The position numbers and the translations under genes were made by a program. A stretch of DNA of 32,414 nt, from contig JACPCH010000209.1 in NCBI GenBank assembly GCA_016179875.1, positions 1 to 32,414 of the forward strand, given 5' to 3'. The number at the start of each line of letters is the position of its first letter. Position 1 is the first letter of the stretch. The notes beneath the pieces were generated by a model. It did not search any database. It had not been told where the DNA came from and was given only the letters and a program-made list of their open reading frames with translations. Of this stretch, positions 17,301 to 24,689 are shown piece by piece. The DNA is from Candidatus Rokuibacteriota bacterium (GTDB lineage Bacteria > Methylomirabilota > Methylomirabilia > Rokubacteriales > CSP1-6).

Positions 17301-17866
17301 AGGACTTGGCGTACGCGCGCCAGTACGTCGATTTCGTGGCGCGCGTGGCGGGAACCGAGCGCGCCGCCCGGCCGGGGCAGACGCGCCTCGCCGAGGCGGT
17401 CGCGCGCCATCTCTTCAAGCTCATGGCGTACAAGGACGAGTACGAGGTTGCGCGCCTGCACCTCGCCGCCGACGTGGGCCGCGCGTTCGCCGCGGACTAC
17501 CCGGACGGCGTCACGGTGCGCTACCAGCTCCACCCGCCGATCCTCCGCGCGCTCGGCCTGAAGCGGAAGCTCGCGGTCGGCCGCTGGTTCGACCCCGTCT
17601 TCCGTCTCCTGGTCGGGCTCCGCCGGCTCCGCGGGACGGCACTCGACCCGTTCGGCTGGGCGAGCGTGCGGCGCGTCGAGCGGGCGCTCGTCGGCGAGTA
17701 CCGCGCGCTGATCGAGGCGGCGCTGGCCGGCCTGAGCCCCGATACCTACGAACGAGCGGTGCGGCTGGCGGAGCTGCCGGACCTGATCCGGGGCTACGAG
17801 GGCGTGAAGCTCGCGAGCGTCGAGCGGTTCCGCCGTGAAGTCGAGAAGGAGACCCGACCCTCATGA
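14399..17866 (+). CDS. Fused indolepyruvate ferredoxin oxidoreductase family protein
   Basis: A 1155-residue single-chain enzyme combining the alpha and gamma parts of a 2-oxoacid:ferredoxin oxidoreductase. The start ATG at 14399 follows GGAG, and the frame is open upstream into the hisC-like gene. Order: pyrimidine-side domain with SGYRGSPLGGLDLTL (about 49-63) and GLWYGKGPGVDRSGD; a cysteine motif FCSGCPHNRST; the thiamine-diphosphate domain with GDGTLFHSG (from residue 496) and ITYKILYNSTVAMTGGQD; a ferredoxin-like cluster C634-x2-C637-x2-C640-x5-C646 plus CNKDYSCLLGDC; and a gamma domain with GIGGTGIVTVNQ and DQTGLSQKGGPV. It should decarboxylate aryl or branched 2-oxoacids to acyl-CoA and reduce ferredoxin. 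Its stop overlaps the next gene by ATGA. Confidence 0.9.
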   Translation: MATDVFSLDAKWRLETGTIFLSGIQALVRVVLDQHRADRRRGLNTATLVSGYRGSPLGGLDLTLERNPELLREHQVHFISGVNEELGATAVFGSQLADLFPQPRYDGVLGLWYGKGPGVDRSGDILRHANYAGVGRHGGVLAVAGDDPAAKSSTLPTHSEPTFWDLLCPVVYPGSVQDILDLGRLGFELSRYSGLWVGFKIVTDVADAVGTAEVAPDRIVIRDPDFTYEGRPWQARQPSALLPAQTVPMEREIHRGRLAAARAFAAANGLNRLAGAGAGAWLGIVAAGKTFYDVRQALHDLGLDDAALARHGVRLLKLGLVFPLEPGIVGQFAHGLEEIVVVEEKRAFVELLLREILWDRAERPRLVGKRDEHGRELVPADGELDGDALARLLAARLARRLELPSARARLAELEAVRERPAPATLARLPFFCSGCPHNRSTLVPEGSRAAAGIGCHSMVLFTDRPVQWITPMGGEGVQWVGLAPFTEVPHLFQQLGDGTLFHSGSLAIRQAVAAGTNITYKILYNSTVAMTGGQDAAGAIGVPTLTRQLEAEGVRRVLVLTDEPKKYGRDAGWARGVEVWHRDRLDEAQRLLREIPGVTALVYDQRCAAEKRRLRKRGRLPDPALRVVVNEAVCEGCGDCGVKSNCLSVHPVETEFGRKTQIHQSSCNKDYSCLLGDCPSFVTVTPRGPRAPAATPRFALERELPEPVPRVRRDASLFLMGIGGTGIVTVNQVLGTAALLDGRWVLGLDQTGLSQKGGPVLSHLKLADAPREGANKVGANDADCYLGFDLLAAGAPPNLARARPDRTIAVVSTTQVPTGAMVASPDVHYPEAEGLLAEINRVTRKDENVFLDALALAEALFGDHMAANMIVLGAAYQAGALPIGSAAIERAIQLNGTAVEMNTQAFRAGRLAVADPAWLSTIKRPRAGAVETAAMLTAEARALVDAAGATGELRRLLEIRAPELIAYQDLAYARQYVDFVARVAGTERAARPGQTRLAEAVARHLFKLMAYKDEYEVARLHLAADVGRAFAADYPDGVTVRYQLHPPILRALGLKRKLAVGRWFDPVFRLLVGLRRLRGTALDPFGWASVRRVERALVGEYRALIEAALAGLSPDTYERAVRLAELPDLIRGYEGVKLASVERFRREVEKETRPS

Positions 17867-18231
17867 AGATCGCGACGCTGGAGTCACTCCACGCCGACGC
17901 CGGCCAGCGCAATTTCGACTTCCTCAAGATCACCACCGACGACGGCCGCGTGGGCTGGAGCGAGTACAACGAGTCGTTCGGCGGCCCCGGCGTCTCGGCC
18001 GTCATCGACGGCCTGGCGCCCCACCTGATCGGCAAGGATCCGCGCGCGTACGAGGCGCACGTGGCGCTCCTCTACGCCGTGCGGCGCCAGGCGGCCGGCG
18101 GCATCGCCCAGCAGGCGATCGGCGCCGTCGAGAACGCCCTGCTCGACCTGAAGGCCCGGGCGCTCGGCATTCCGGTGGGCACCGAGGTGAACGAAGCGGC
18201 CGTGCGCGCCCACCCGCCAAAGAAGCGCTGA
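17863..18231 (+). pseudogene. Mandelate racemase/muconate lactonizing enzyme relative with its barrel deleted
   Basis: An intact 122-residue frame made of two ends of an enolase-superfamily protein. Residues 1-105 are the N-terminal capping domain (KITTDDGRVGWSEYNES, GIAQQAIGAVENALLDLKAR, LGIPV). Residues 106-122 (GTEVNEAAVRAHPPKKR) look like the extreme C-terminus of the same family, which often ends in GxEVNE...HPP. The family is normally about 370-400 residues, so about 270 residues carrying the whole TIM barrel, with all metal ligands and the Lys/His catalytic residues, are missing. The fusion at about 18177/18178 is in frame. This product cannot be an active enzyme. It may be decay or an assembly collapse. 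ATGA overlap with the gene before; the next start is 2 bp after the stop. Confidence 0.82.
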
Positions 18232-18233
18232 GC

Positions 18234-18894
18234 GTGGCCGAGCTGCTGGAGGCGATCGAGCTGGAGACCGGGCCCGCGCCCGCCGCCAGCGTCGTCTGGA
18301 TGCACGGCCTCGGCGCCGACGGCCGCGACTTCGTGCCGGTCGTGCCCGCGCTGGGGCTGCCCGCGAGCCTCCCCCTGCGCTTCGTCTTCCCTCACGCGCC
18401 GATGCAGCCCGTGACGATCAACGGCGGCATGGTGATGCGGGCCTGGTACGACGTCCTCGGCATCGACGGCGAGCGGCGCGAGGACGCGGCGGGCGTGCGC
18501 GCCTCGGCGCGGCGCATCGTGGCGCTGATCGAGCGCGAGCGGACGCGCGGCGTCGCGCCGGCAGGGCGGGGCGATGGCGCTCCACACGGGGCTCCGCTAT
18601 CCCGAGCGCCTCGCGGGGATCATGGCGCTCTCGTGCTTCCTGCCGCTCGCCGGCGCGCTGGCGGCCGAGGCGAGCCCGGCCAATCGGGAGGTGCCCGTCT
18701 TCATGGCCCACGGCCAGCGGGACGAGCTGATCCCGCTCGCGCGGGCGAAGGGAGCGCGCGACGTTCTCCTCGGCCTGGGGTATCGTGTGGAGTGGCGTGA
18801 GTACCCCATGCCGCACGCGGTGTGCGGCGAGGAGGTCGGCGACATCGCCGCGTGGCTCCGCGGCATCCTGGACCGGAAAGGCGGATCGCGATGA
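18234..18894 (+). pseudogene. Phospholipase/carboxylesterase-family hydrolase, catalytic serine deleted and frameshifted
   Basis: GTG at 18234 opens VAELLEAIELETGPAPAASV, then VWMHGLGADGRDF and FPHAPMQPVTINGGMVMRAWYD. These are clear signatures of the small carboxylesterase/YpfH-type alpha/beta hydrolases. At about 18560 the frame breaks. The match resumes in the next frame as QGGAMALHTGLRYPERLAG, then the catalytic acid HGQRDELIP and histidine YPMPHAV, to the TGA at 18892-18894. In relatives the joint reads ...RIxLAGFSQGGAMAL. Here the segment containing G-F-S is missing, consistent with loss of about 26 nt (3n+2). The nucleophile serine is therefore gone and the product is split. The stop overlaps the AAA+ gene start (ATGA). 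Confidence 0.82.
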
Positions 18895-20265
18895 CGGCGC
18901 AGACGGTCGGCGAGCTGCGGGCGAGCGGCTATCGGACGCGGTCGGTCAAGCAGGAGCTGCGCGACAACCTGATCGCGCGCCTCACGACGGGCGAGCCGCT
19001 CTTCGCCGGCATCGTCGGCTACGAGGAGACGGTGATCCCCCAGATCGAGAACGCGATCCTCTCGGGCCAGGACATCGTGTTCCTGGGCGAGCGCGGCCAG
19101 GCCAAGACCCGCATGGCGCGCCTGCTGGTGGAGCTGCTGGACGAGGCGGTGCCGGCGCTCGCCGGCTGCGAGATCAACGACGACCCCTACGCGCCGATCT
19201 GCGCCGCCTGCCGCCAGCGCGTGGCCGAGAAGGGCGACGCCGTCGCGGTCGTGTGGCTCCCGCGCGACCGCCGCTACGGCGAGAAGCTCGCCACACCCGA
19301 CATCACGATCGCCGACCTCATCGGCGAGGTGGACCCGATCAAGGTGGCCGAGGGCCGCTACCTGGCCGACGAGCTGACGATCCACTACGGGCTCCTCCCG
19401 CGCACGCACCGCGGCATCTTCGCGCTCAACGAGCTGCCGGACCTGGCCGAGCGGATCCAGGTGGGCCTCCTCAACATCATGGAGGAGCGCGACGTCCAGA
19501 TCCGCGGCTACAAGGTGCGCCTGCCCCTCGACCTCTACGTGGTCGCCAGCGCCAACCCCGAGGACTACACGAACCGCGGGCGCATCATCACGCCGCTCAA
19601 GGACCGGTTCGGCTCGCAGATCCGCACCCACTACCCGCGGCGCCTCGAGGACGAGATCGCGATCATGGACGCCGAGCGCACCCGCTTCTCCGCCGACGGC
19701 GTGCAGACCGTCGCGCCCGGCTACATGAAGCAGGTGGTGGCCGAGCTGACCCACCTGGCCCGCCGCTCGCCCGAGATCAGCCAGCGCTCGGGCGTCTCGG
19801 TCCGACTGGGAGAACCTCCTGTCGAGCGCGCTCAAGCGGGCGATCCGGCTCGGCGAGAACGTGGCGGCGCCGCGCGTGAGCGACCTCGGCGCGCTCGTCG
19901 CCTCCACCGCCGGCAAGATCGAGCTGGAGACCGTCGGCGACACCAGCGAGGACAGGGTGCTCGGCAAGCTGGTGCAGCGCGCCGTGCTCGGCGTCTTCGC
20001 GAAGAGCTTCGGCGGCGGCGAGCTGGACGAGGTCGTCGCCGCGTTCCAGAACGGCCTCGCGGTGACGGTGTCGGACAGCATGGCGTCGGCCGACTACGCG
20101 AAGCAGGTCGGCCAGCTCCGCCCGCTCCAGGCGGCGGCGCGGAAGCTCGGCGCGACCGACCCGGCCACGACGGCGGCCGCGGTCGAGTTCATCCTGGAGG
20201 GCCTCCACCTCGGCAAGAAGCTCAACAAGGACGTCCAGGCCGGCCACGCCCGGTACCGGAGCTGA
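18891..20265 (+). pseudogene. MoxR/Mg-chelatase-like AAA+ ATPase, frameshifted near 19803
   Basis: Starts at ATG 18891 and encodes a typical AAA+ module: Walker A GERGQAKT (66-73), a cysteine insert (GCEIND...PICAACRQ), a Walker B-like segment GIFALNELPDL in which the usual D-E is N-E, sensor 1 in VASANPEDYTN, and arginine-finger region KDRFGSQ. After SQRSGVSVR (about 19800) the frame breaks. The continuation is clear in the next frame, DWENLLSSALKRAIRLGEN...GHARYRS, ending at 20265. Relatives have about five extra residues (V-S-I-A-N type) at the joint, matching a 14-nt deletion. It is the ATPase partner of the vWA gene 1 nt downstream, and such pairs act as chaperone or metal-insertion machines. 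Without the lesion it would be about 462 residues. Confidence 0.85.
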
Positions 20266-20266
20266 C

Positions 20267-22207
20267 GTGCGCTTCCGCTACTCGCGCTGGGACGGCTCGC
20301 AGAACGTCCCCGACCTGGACGCCGACGACCTGCTCTCCGCGATGTCGGACGATCTGCTGGCGGACAACGATCCCTGGCGCGCGCTCCGGCGTCTCTTCCA
20401 GCAGGGCGCGACGACGCGCGAGGGCCAGCGGGCGCCCGGGCTCCAGGACTTGCTGAAGCAGCTCCGCCAGCGCCGCCAGCGAGAGCTCGAGCGCCACGAC
20501 CTCGGCTCGGCGCTGGAGGACGTCAAGCGGAAGCTCGACGAGGTCCTCCAGAAGGAGCGCGAGGGCATCGAGCGGCAGCTCGCCGGCACGGCGGCCGAAG
20601 CCAAGCGCGGCGAGCTCGACCGCCTGCCCGAGGATCCGGCCGGCCGCATCCGCGAGCTGCAGAAGTACGACTTCGTGAGCCCCGACGCCAGGCGGCTCTT
20701 CGACGAGCTGCTGGAGGCGCTCCGCCAACAGATGCTGAAGCCCTTCATGCAGGGCATGCAGAAGACGCTCCAGGGCCTCACGCCCCAGGACCTCGCGCGC
20801 ATGCGCGAGATGCTCCAGGACCTGAACCGCATGCTCCACGAGCGGGCCGAGGGGCGCGAGCCCGATTTCGACGCGTTCAAGGACAAGTGGGGCGACATGT
20901 TTCCCGGCGTCGAGAGCCTCGACGAGCTGCTCGAGCACCTGGCCCGCCAGGCGGCCCAGATGCAGTCGCTGCTGGCCAGCCTGTCGCCCGAGCAGCGCGG
21001 CCAGCTCCAGGAGATGATGCAGGCGCTCTTCATGCAGGACGAGCGGCTCGAGGCCGCCATGCGCCAGCTCGCGATGCACCTCGAGGACCTGCTGCCCGAC
21101 CCGCGGCGCTACGACTTCCGCGGCGACGAGGAGATGACGCTCCAGGAAGCCATGCGCCTCATGGAGGAGCTGCAGCAGATGGACCGGCTCGAGCGCCAGC
21201 TCCGCGGCGCGCAGGCGCCCGACGACCTCGAGCGCATCGACCCGGACCAGGTCGAGCGGCTCCTCGGCGAGGAGGCCCGGCGCGACCTCGAGCAGCTCCG
21301 CGAGCTGACGAAGAAGCTCGAGGAGGCCGGCTACCTCGAGCGCCGGGGCGACAAGCTCGAGCTGACGGCGCGCGCCATCCGCAAGATCGCCGACAAGGCG
21401 CTCCGCGACGTCTTCGCGCACCTGAAGCGCGACCGCTTCGGCCGCCACGTCGTCGAGCGGCGGGGCGCGGGCGGCGACCGCACCGACGAGACCAAGCGCT
21501 ACGAGTTCGGCGACCCCTTCCTGCTGGACCTGAAGGAGACCCTGATGAACGCGCTCGAGCGCCAGGGGCCGGGGACCCCGGTGCGCCTGGCGCCCGACGA
21601 CTTCGAGGTCTCGCGCACCGAGCTCTCGACCCAGGCCGCGACCGTCGTGATGCTCGACATGAGCCGCTCGATGCTGAACAGCGGGCTGTTCCTGCCCGCC
21701 AAGAAGGTGGCGCTGGCGCTCAGCGCGCTCATCCGCGGCCAGTTCCCGCGCGACAGCCTCCACGTCGTCGGCTTCTCGCTCTACGCGCGCCGGTTCACGG
21801 TCGAGCAGCTCCTGGAGCTGACGTGGAGCGACTGGAACGTCGGGACCAACATGCACGCGGGCTTCATGCTCTCGCGCCAGCTCCTGGGGCGGCAGAAGGG
21901 CGGCAACAAGCAGATCATCATGGTCACCGACGGCGAGCCCACGGCGCACCTGGAGGACGGCGAGGCGGAGTTCGGCTACCCGCCGACGCGCCGCACGATC
22001 GAGGAGACGCTGAAGGAAGTCCAGCGCTGCACGCGCGACGGCATCACCATCAATACCTTCATGCTCGAGCAGAGCCCCTGGCTCAACGCCTTCGTCGAGC
22101 GGATGGCGAAGATCAACCGGGGGCGCGCGTTCTTCGCGACGCCGGAGCGCCTCGGGGAGTACGTCGTCGTGGACTACGTCCGCAACAAGCGGCGAGCCGC
22201 GTCCTAG
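20267..22207 (+). CDS. von Willebrand factor A domain protein, partner of the AAA+ ATPase
   Basis: A complete 646-residue protein. The N-terminal two thirds is strongly charged and helical, rich in Glu, Arg, Gln and Leu with several coiled-coil-like stretches (about 55-110, 195-260, 290-365). The C-terminal third is a vWA domain with the metal-ion site MLDMSRSM (D464-x-S-x-S), later metal residues around GTNMHAG, and MVTDGEPT (D555). Start GTG 20267, one base after the AAA+ stop, so the two are translated together. Paired MoxR-type ATPase and vWA proteins remodel or activate client proteins, for example by metal insertion in chelatases and CbbQO. The client here is unknown. No signal peptide, so cytoplasmic. 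Confidence 0.88.
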   Translation: MRFRYSRWDGSQNVPDLDADDLLSAMSDDLLADNDPWRALRRLFQQGATTREGQRAPGLQDLLKQLRQRRQRELERHDLGSALEDVKRKLDEVLQKEREGIERQLAGTAAEAKRGELDRLPEDPAGRIRELQKYDFVSPDARRLFDELLEALRQQMLKPFMQGMQKTLQGLTPQDLARMREMLQDLNRMLHERAEGREPDFDAFKDKWGDMFPGVESLDELLEHLARQAAQMQSLLASLSPEQRGQLQEMMQALFMQDERLEAAMRQLAMHLEDLLPDPRRYDFRGDEEMTLQEAMRLMEELQQMDRLERQLRGAQAPDDLERIDPDQVERLLGEEARRDLEQLRELTKKLEEAGYLERRGDKLELTARAIRKIADKALRDVFAHLKRDRFGRHVVERRGAGGDRTDETKRYEFGDPFLLDLKETLMNALERQGPGTPVRLAPDDFEVSRTELSTQAATVVMLDMSRSMLNSGLFLPAKKVALALSALIRGQFPRDSLHVVGFSLYARRFTVEQLLELTWSDWNVGTNMHAGFMLSRQLLGRQKGGNKQIIMVTDGEPTAHLEDGEAEFGYPPTRRTIEETLKEVQRCTRDGITINTFMLEQSPWLNAFVERMAKINRGRAFFATPERLGEYVVVDYVRNKRRAAS

Positions 22208-22213
22208 CCCACC

Positions 22214-22355
22214 CACTCGCGCCGGGGGCGGCGGGGGTCCGCCGACCACGCGCCCGCCGCCGATGGATCGTCGGCGCTCTCTCACACACCGCGAAGCGCC
22301 GTAAGATCGTCGGCGCGAACGGGTCGGCGGACCCCCGCCACCCCCGGCGCGAGTG
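22214..22355. repeat. 142-bp palindromic element with 34-bp inverted arms
   Basis: The left arm 22214-22247 and right arm 22322-22355 are reverse complements at 33 of 34 positions; the single mismatch is C against T at arm position 16. Both arms include CGGGGGT-type runs. The 74-nt interior contains a 12-bp direct repeat GATCGTCGGCGC (22266-22277 and 22305-22316) and further GC pairing. The element fills the gap between the convergent vWA (ends 22207) and histidine-kinase (ends 22364) genes. It could be a two-way terminator or a REP/MITE-like mobile palindrome. I see no T-tract, and no second copy in the window. Confidence 0.85.
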
Positions 22356-22363
22356 CGCGCGGG

Positions 22364-24010
22364 TCAGGAGGCGAGCAGCGCGCGCACCCGGCGGAGGAGC
22401 TCGTCCGGCTCGAAGGGCTTCGTCAGGAAGGCCGCGCCGGGCTCGAGGGTCTGGTCGGTGTAGCCCGACACGAACAGCACCCGCGCGGCCGGGCGCAGCG
22501 CCGCGACGCGCTCGGCGAGCTGCGGCCCGTTGAGGCCGGGCAGGACGACATCGGTCAGGAGCAGGTGGATCGCCTCCCCGCCGCCCGCGGCGACTCGCAG
22601 CGCCGCCTCCGCGTCCGGCGCCTCGAGCACCCGGTAACCGCCGCGGGTCAGTGTCTCGCGCGTGAGCGCGCGCACGTCGTCGTCGTCCTCGACGAGCAGG
22701 ATGGTCGCGGCGCCGGGCACGACCGTCCCGGCCCCAGGGACGTCGGGCGCGCGCCCGGCCCCGGCCTCGGCCAGCGGCAGGTAGATCGAGAACGTGGTCC
22801 CCCGCCCCGGCGCGCTATCCACTCCGATCCCGCCCCCGCTCTGCCTGACGATCCCGTAGACCATCGCCAGCCCGAGGCCCGTGCCGCGCCCGTGGTCCTT
22901 CGTCGTGAAGAACGGCTCGAAGATCCGCGCCTGCGTCCGGGCGTCCATCCCGCTTCCGGTGTCGCGAACCGTCAGGACGGCGTAGCTCCCCGGCTGGAGC
23001 CCGGCGTGCCGGCGCGCCAGCGCCTCGTCGGCCTCGACGCCGGCGGCTTGGAGCGTGAGCCTCCCGCCGCCGGGCATCGCGTCCCGCGCGTTCGTCACGA
23101 GGCTGACGACGACCTGCTCGAGCTGGCCCGGGTCCGCCCTCACGGGCGCCGGCGCCGCGGTCGCGACCACGAGCTCGATGCCCTGGCCGAGCAGCCGGCG
23201 GAGCGTGGGCTCGAGCCCGGCGACGAACACGCCGAGGTCGAACGCCTTCGGCATCAGGACCTGCCTGCGGCCGAACGCCAGGAGCTGGTGGGTGAGCCGG
23301 GCGGCCCGGCGGCTCGCCGCCTGGATCAGCTCCGCGTCCCGGCGCCCCGGGCTGTCCGGCGCGAGGCGCTGCAGCAGGAGGTCGCTCCGGCCCCCGATGA
23401 CCGTCAGCAGGTTGTTGAAGTCGTGCGCGATCCCGCCGGCGAGCCGGCCCACCGCTTCCAGGTTCTCCGCCTGCGCCAGCTCGTCGTCGCTGCGTCGTGC
23501 CGCCATCACCGTGGCGCCGATCACGTTGGCGACGCCCTGGACGAAGCGCCCGTCGCTCTCCGCGAACGGGCGGCGGCGGGCCGTGTGGGCGCCGAGCACG
23601 CCCCAGGCCCGGCCCCGCCCCGGGATCACCGCGCTGATCCCGCTGACCACGTGGTGCTCGAGCAGCAGCGGCGGGAGCTCGAACCGCGTCTCGCGCTCCG
23701 CGGCCTCGACGATGACGGGCTCCTTCGCGATCAGCGTGTAGCCCGCCTGGGAGTCGGTGCCCGCGCCGACGGTCGCGCGCCCGACGGAGCCCTCCCGCCA
23801 GCCCACGCCCGCGCGCAGCCTGAGCTCGTCACCGTCGGGGAGGAGCTCGAGCACCTTGCAGTACTCGACGTCGAGGGTCTCGGCGACGAGGGCGACCGCC
23901 TTCTGCATCAGCGTGTCGGGGTCCACCCCGAGGAGGGCCTGCTGGCCGAGCTCGGCCAGCACGGCGAGCTGTCGAGCGAGGAGCGCCGGATCGCCCGCGG
24001 ACGCGATCAT
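22364..24010 (-). CDS. Hybrid sensor histidine kinase with GAF and receiver domains
   Basis: A 548-residue signalling protein without membrane helices. It has an N-terminal GAF domain (about 15-170), then the HisKA dimerisation helix with the phospho-acceptor in [11 protein letters not shown] (H196). The ATP-binding domain follows with N-box NARDAM, G1 DTGSGMD, F-box FEPFFTT and G2 [13 protein letters not shown]-terminal receiver domain starts near 435 with acidic LLVEDDDD, phospho-acceptor D487 in [10 protein letters not shown], and lysine in LTKPF (K531). HDFNN kinases with a fused receiver often sense small ligands or redox through GAF and pass phosphate to a separate regulator, but none is adjacent. 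I chose the ATG at 24008-24010 because upstream residues overlap antisense of other genes and do not extend GAF. The 24011-24134 gap holds nothing I can name. Confidence 0.88.
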   Translation of the reverse strand: MIASAGDPALLARQLAVLAELGQQALLGVDPDTLMQKAVALVAETLDVEYCKVLELLPDGDELRLRAGVGWREGSVGRATVGAGTDSQAGYTLIAKEPVIVEAAERETRFELPPLLLEHHVVSGISAVIPGRGRAWGVLGAHTARRRPFAESDGRFVQGVANVIGATVMAARRSDDELAQAENLEAVGRLAGGIAHDFNNLLTVIGGRSDLLLQRLAPDSPGRRDAELIQAASRRAARLTHQLLAFGRRQVLMPKAFDLGVFVAGLEPTLRRLLGQGIELVVATAAPAPVRADPGQLEQVVVSLVTNARDAMPGGGRLTLQAAGVEADEALARRHAGLQPGSYAVLTVRDTGSGMDARTQARIFEPFFTTKDHGRGTGLGLAMVYGIVRQSGGGIGVDSAPGRGTTFSIYLPLAEAGAGRAPDVPGAGTVVPGAATILLVEDDDDVRALTRETLTRGGYRVLEAPDAEAALRVAAGGGEAIHLLLTDVVLPGLNGPQLAERVAALRPAARVLFVSGYTDQTLEPGAAFLTKPFEPDELLRRVRALLAS

Positions 24011-24134
24011 CGGGAGCCGAAAGGCAGGAGCGAACGCTGGGGTCTCGCCATGTCGTCTCTCCGCGCGATCTCGGTCGGCACGGAGTCTAGCATGCGGCCC
24101 GGCGCGGCGTCCGGCTTCCGGCGCGCGCGGCGGG

Positions 24135-24419
24135 TCAGGAGGCCAGGCGGAGGCCGGAGCGCAGCTCGAACAGTTGCTGGTCGGCGAGCGAGCCGTTGGG
24201 GATCCGCGCGAGAGAACCGCAGCAGCGGCAGTGCAGGAACGCCGGCTCGCGGAACACGTAGGTGCTCCCGCACTTCGCGCACTCGTCCTGCGACGAGAGC
24301 AGGCGCTTGCGCGCGCTCCGCCCGAGCGCGCGCTGCGCCGGGAGCCGCACCACGGTCGCGACGCGCTGCGTCGCAACGCGCGCGCTGGCTTTCGGCTTCC
24401 GGCGGCTCACCGCGTTCAT
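24135..24419 (-). CDS. Small zinc-ribbon protein of unknown function
   Basis: A 94-residue basic protein. The N-terminal half is Arg/Lys/Ala-rich (SRRKPKASARVATQ). The C-terminal half has a compact zinc-ribbon pattern, CAKCGSTYVF followed by HCRCCGSLAR (four or five Cys at about 49-72), and a short helical tail. Its ATG (24417-24419) overlaps the stop of the methyltransferase remnant by ATGA, implying the two were once translated together. I do not recognise a named family. Nucleic-acid or protein binding is the most that can be suggested. Confidence 0.6.
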   Translation of the reverse strand: MNAVSRRKPKASARVATQRVATVVRLPAQRALGRSARKRLLSSQDECAKCGSTYVFREPAFLHCRCCGSLARIPNGSLADQQLFELRSGLRLAS

Positions 24420-24661
24420 GAGGCGGGGGCCATTGTACACGAACCCGTCACGTCCACGAGCCCCGCCGAGCCCAGCAGCTCGGCCAGCGCCGCGTCGCTC
24501 GCGTAGCGGAACGGCGGCGGGCCGGCCGGGAACGGCAGCGCCGCAGCGTCGGCCTCGCGGAACTCGAGCGCCGGGTGCAGCGTCCGCGCGAGCGCGACCA
24601 TCGCGGGCGAGAGGTCCACGCCGACGATCATCCGGCTCGTCACCGGCTCGAAGAAGTCGTG
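24416..24661 (-). pseudogene. SAM-dependent methyltransferase remnant with internal deletions
   Basis: The frame encodes HDFFEPVTSR, then directly MIVGVDLSPAMVALARTL (motif II region), FREADAAALPFPAG (motif III), and then PPPFRYASDAALAELLGSAG, a C-terminal stretch. Relatives have the glycine-rich motif I (VLDxGxGTG) between the first two parts and roughly 100 residues between the last two. Both are missing, and no usual start codon precedes HDFFEP after the in-frame TAG at about 24680. A GTG at 24643 would give only 75 residues. It is clearly non-functional as a methyltransferase. It overlaps the zinc-ribbon gene (ATGA) and diverges from the serine-hydrolase gene. Confidence 0.72.
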
Positions 24662-24675
24662 GCATCGGCGTACGG

Positions 24676-24681
24676 TACTCT
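24676..24681 (+). promoter_or_regulatory. Candidate -10 of a leaderless promoter for the serine hydrolase
   Basis: TACTCT ends 8 nt before the ATG at 24690, so transcription would start at or next to the initiation codon. No convincing -35 is seen. A weak AGGA (24682-24685) precedes the ATG. Confidence 0.28.
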
Positions 24682-24689
24682 AGGACGCC

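Noticed and set aside
14966-17533. An 855-codon minus-strand frame, and a long plus-strand frame (14431-17838) over the oxidoreductase
   Set aside because: Both are shadows of the 1155-residue enzyme, which carries all the recognisable motifs.
19795-19815. Programmed +1 frameshift in the AAA+ gene
   Set aside because: Shifting the frame would not restore the roughly five residues that are missing, and no slippery sequence or stop-plus-SD arrangement is present. A 14-nt deletion explains it better.
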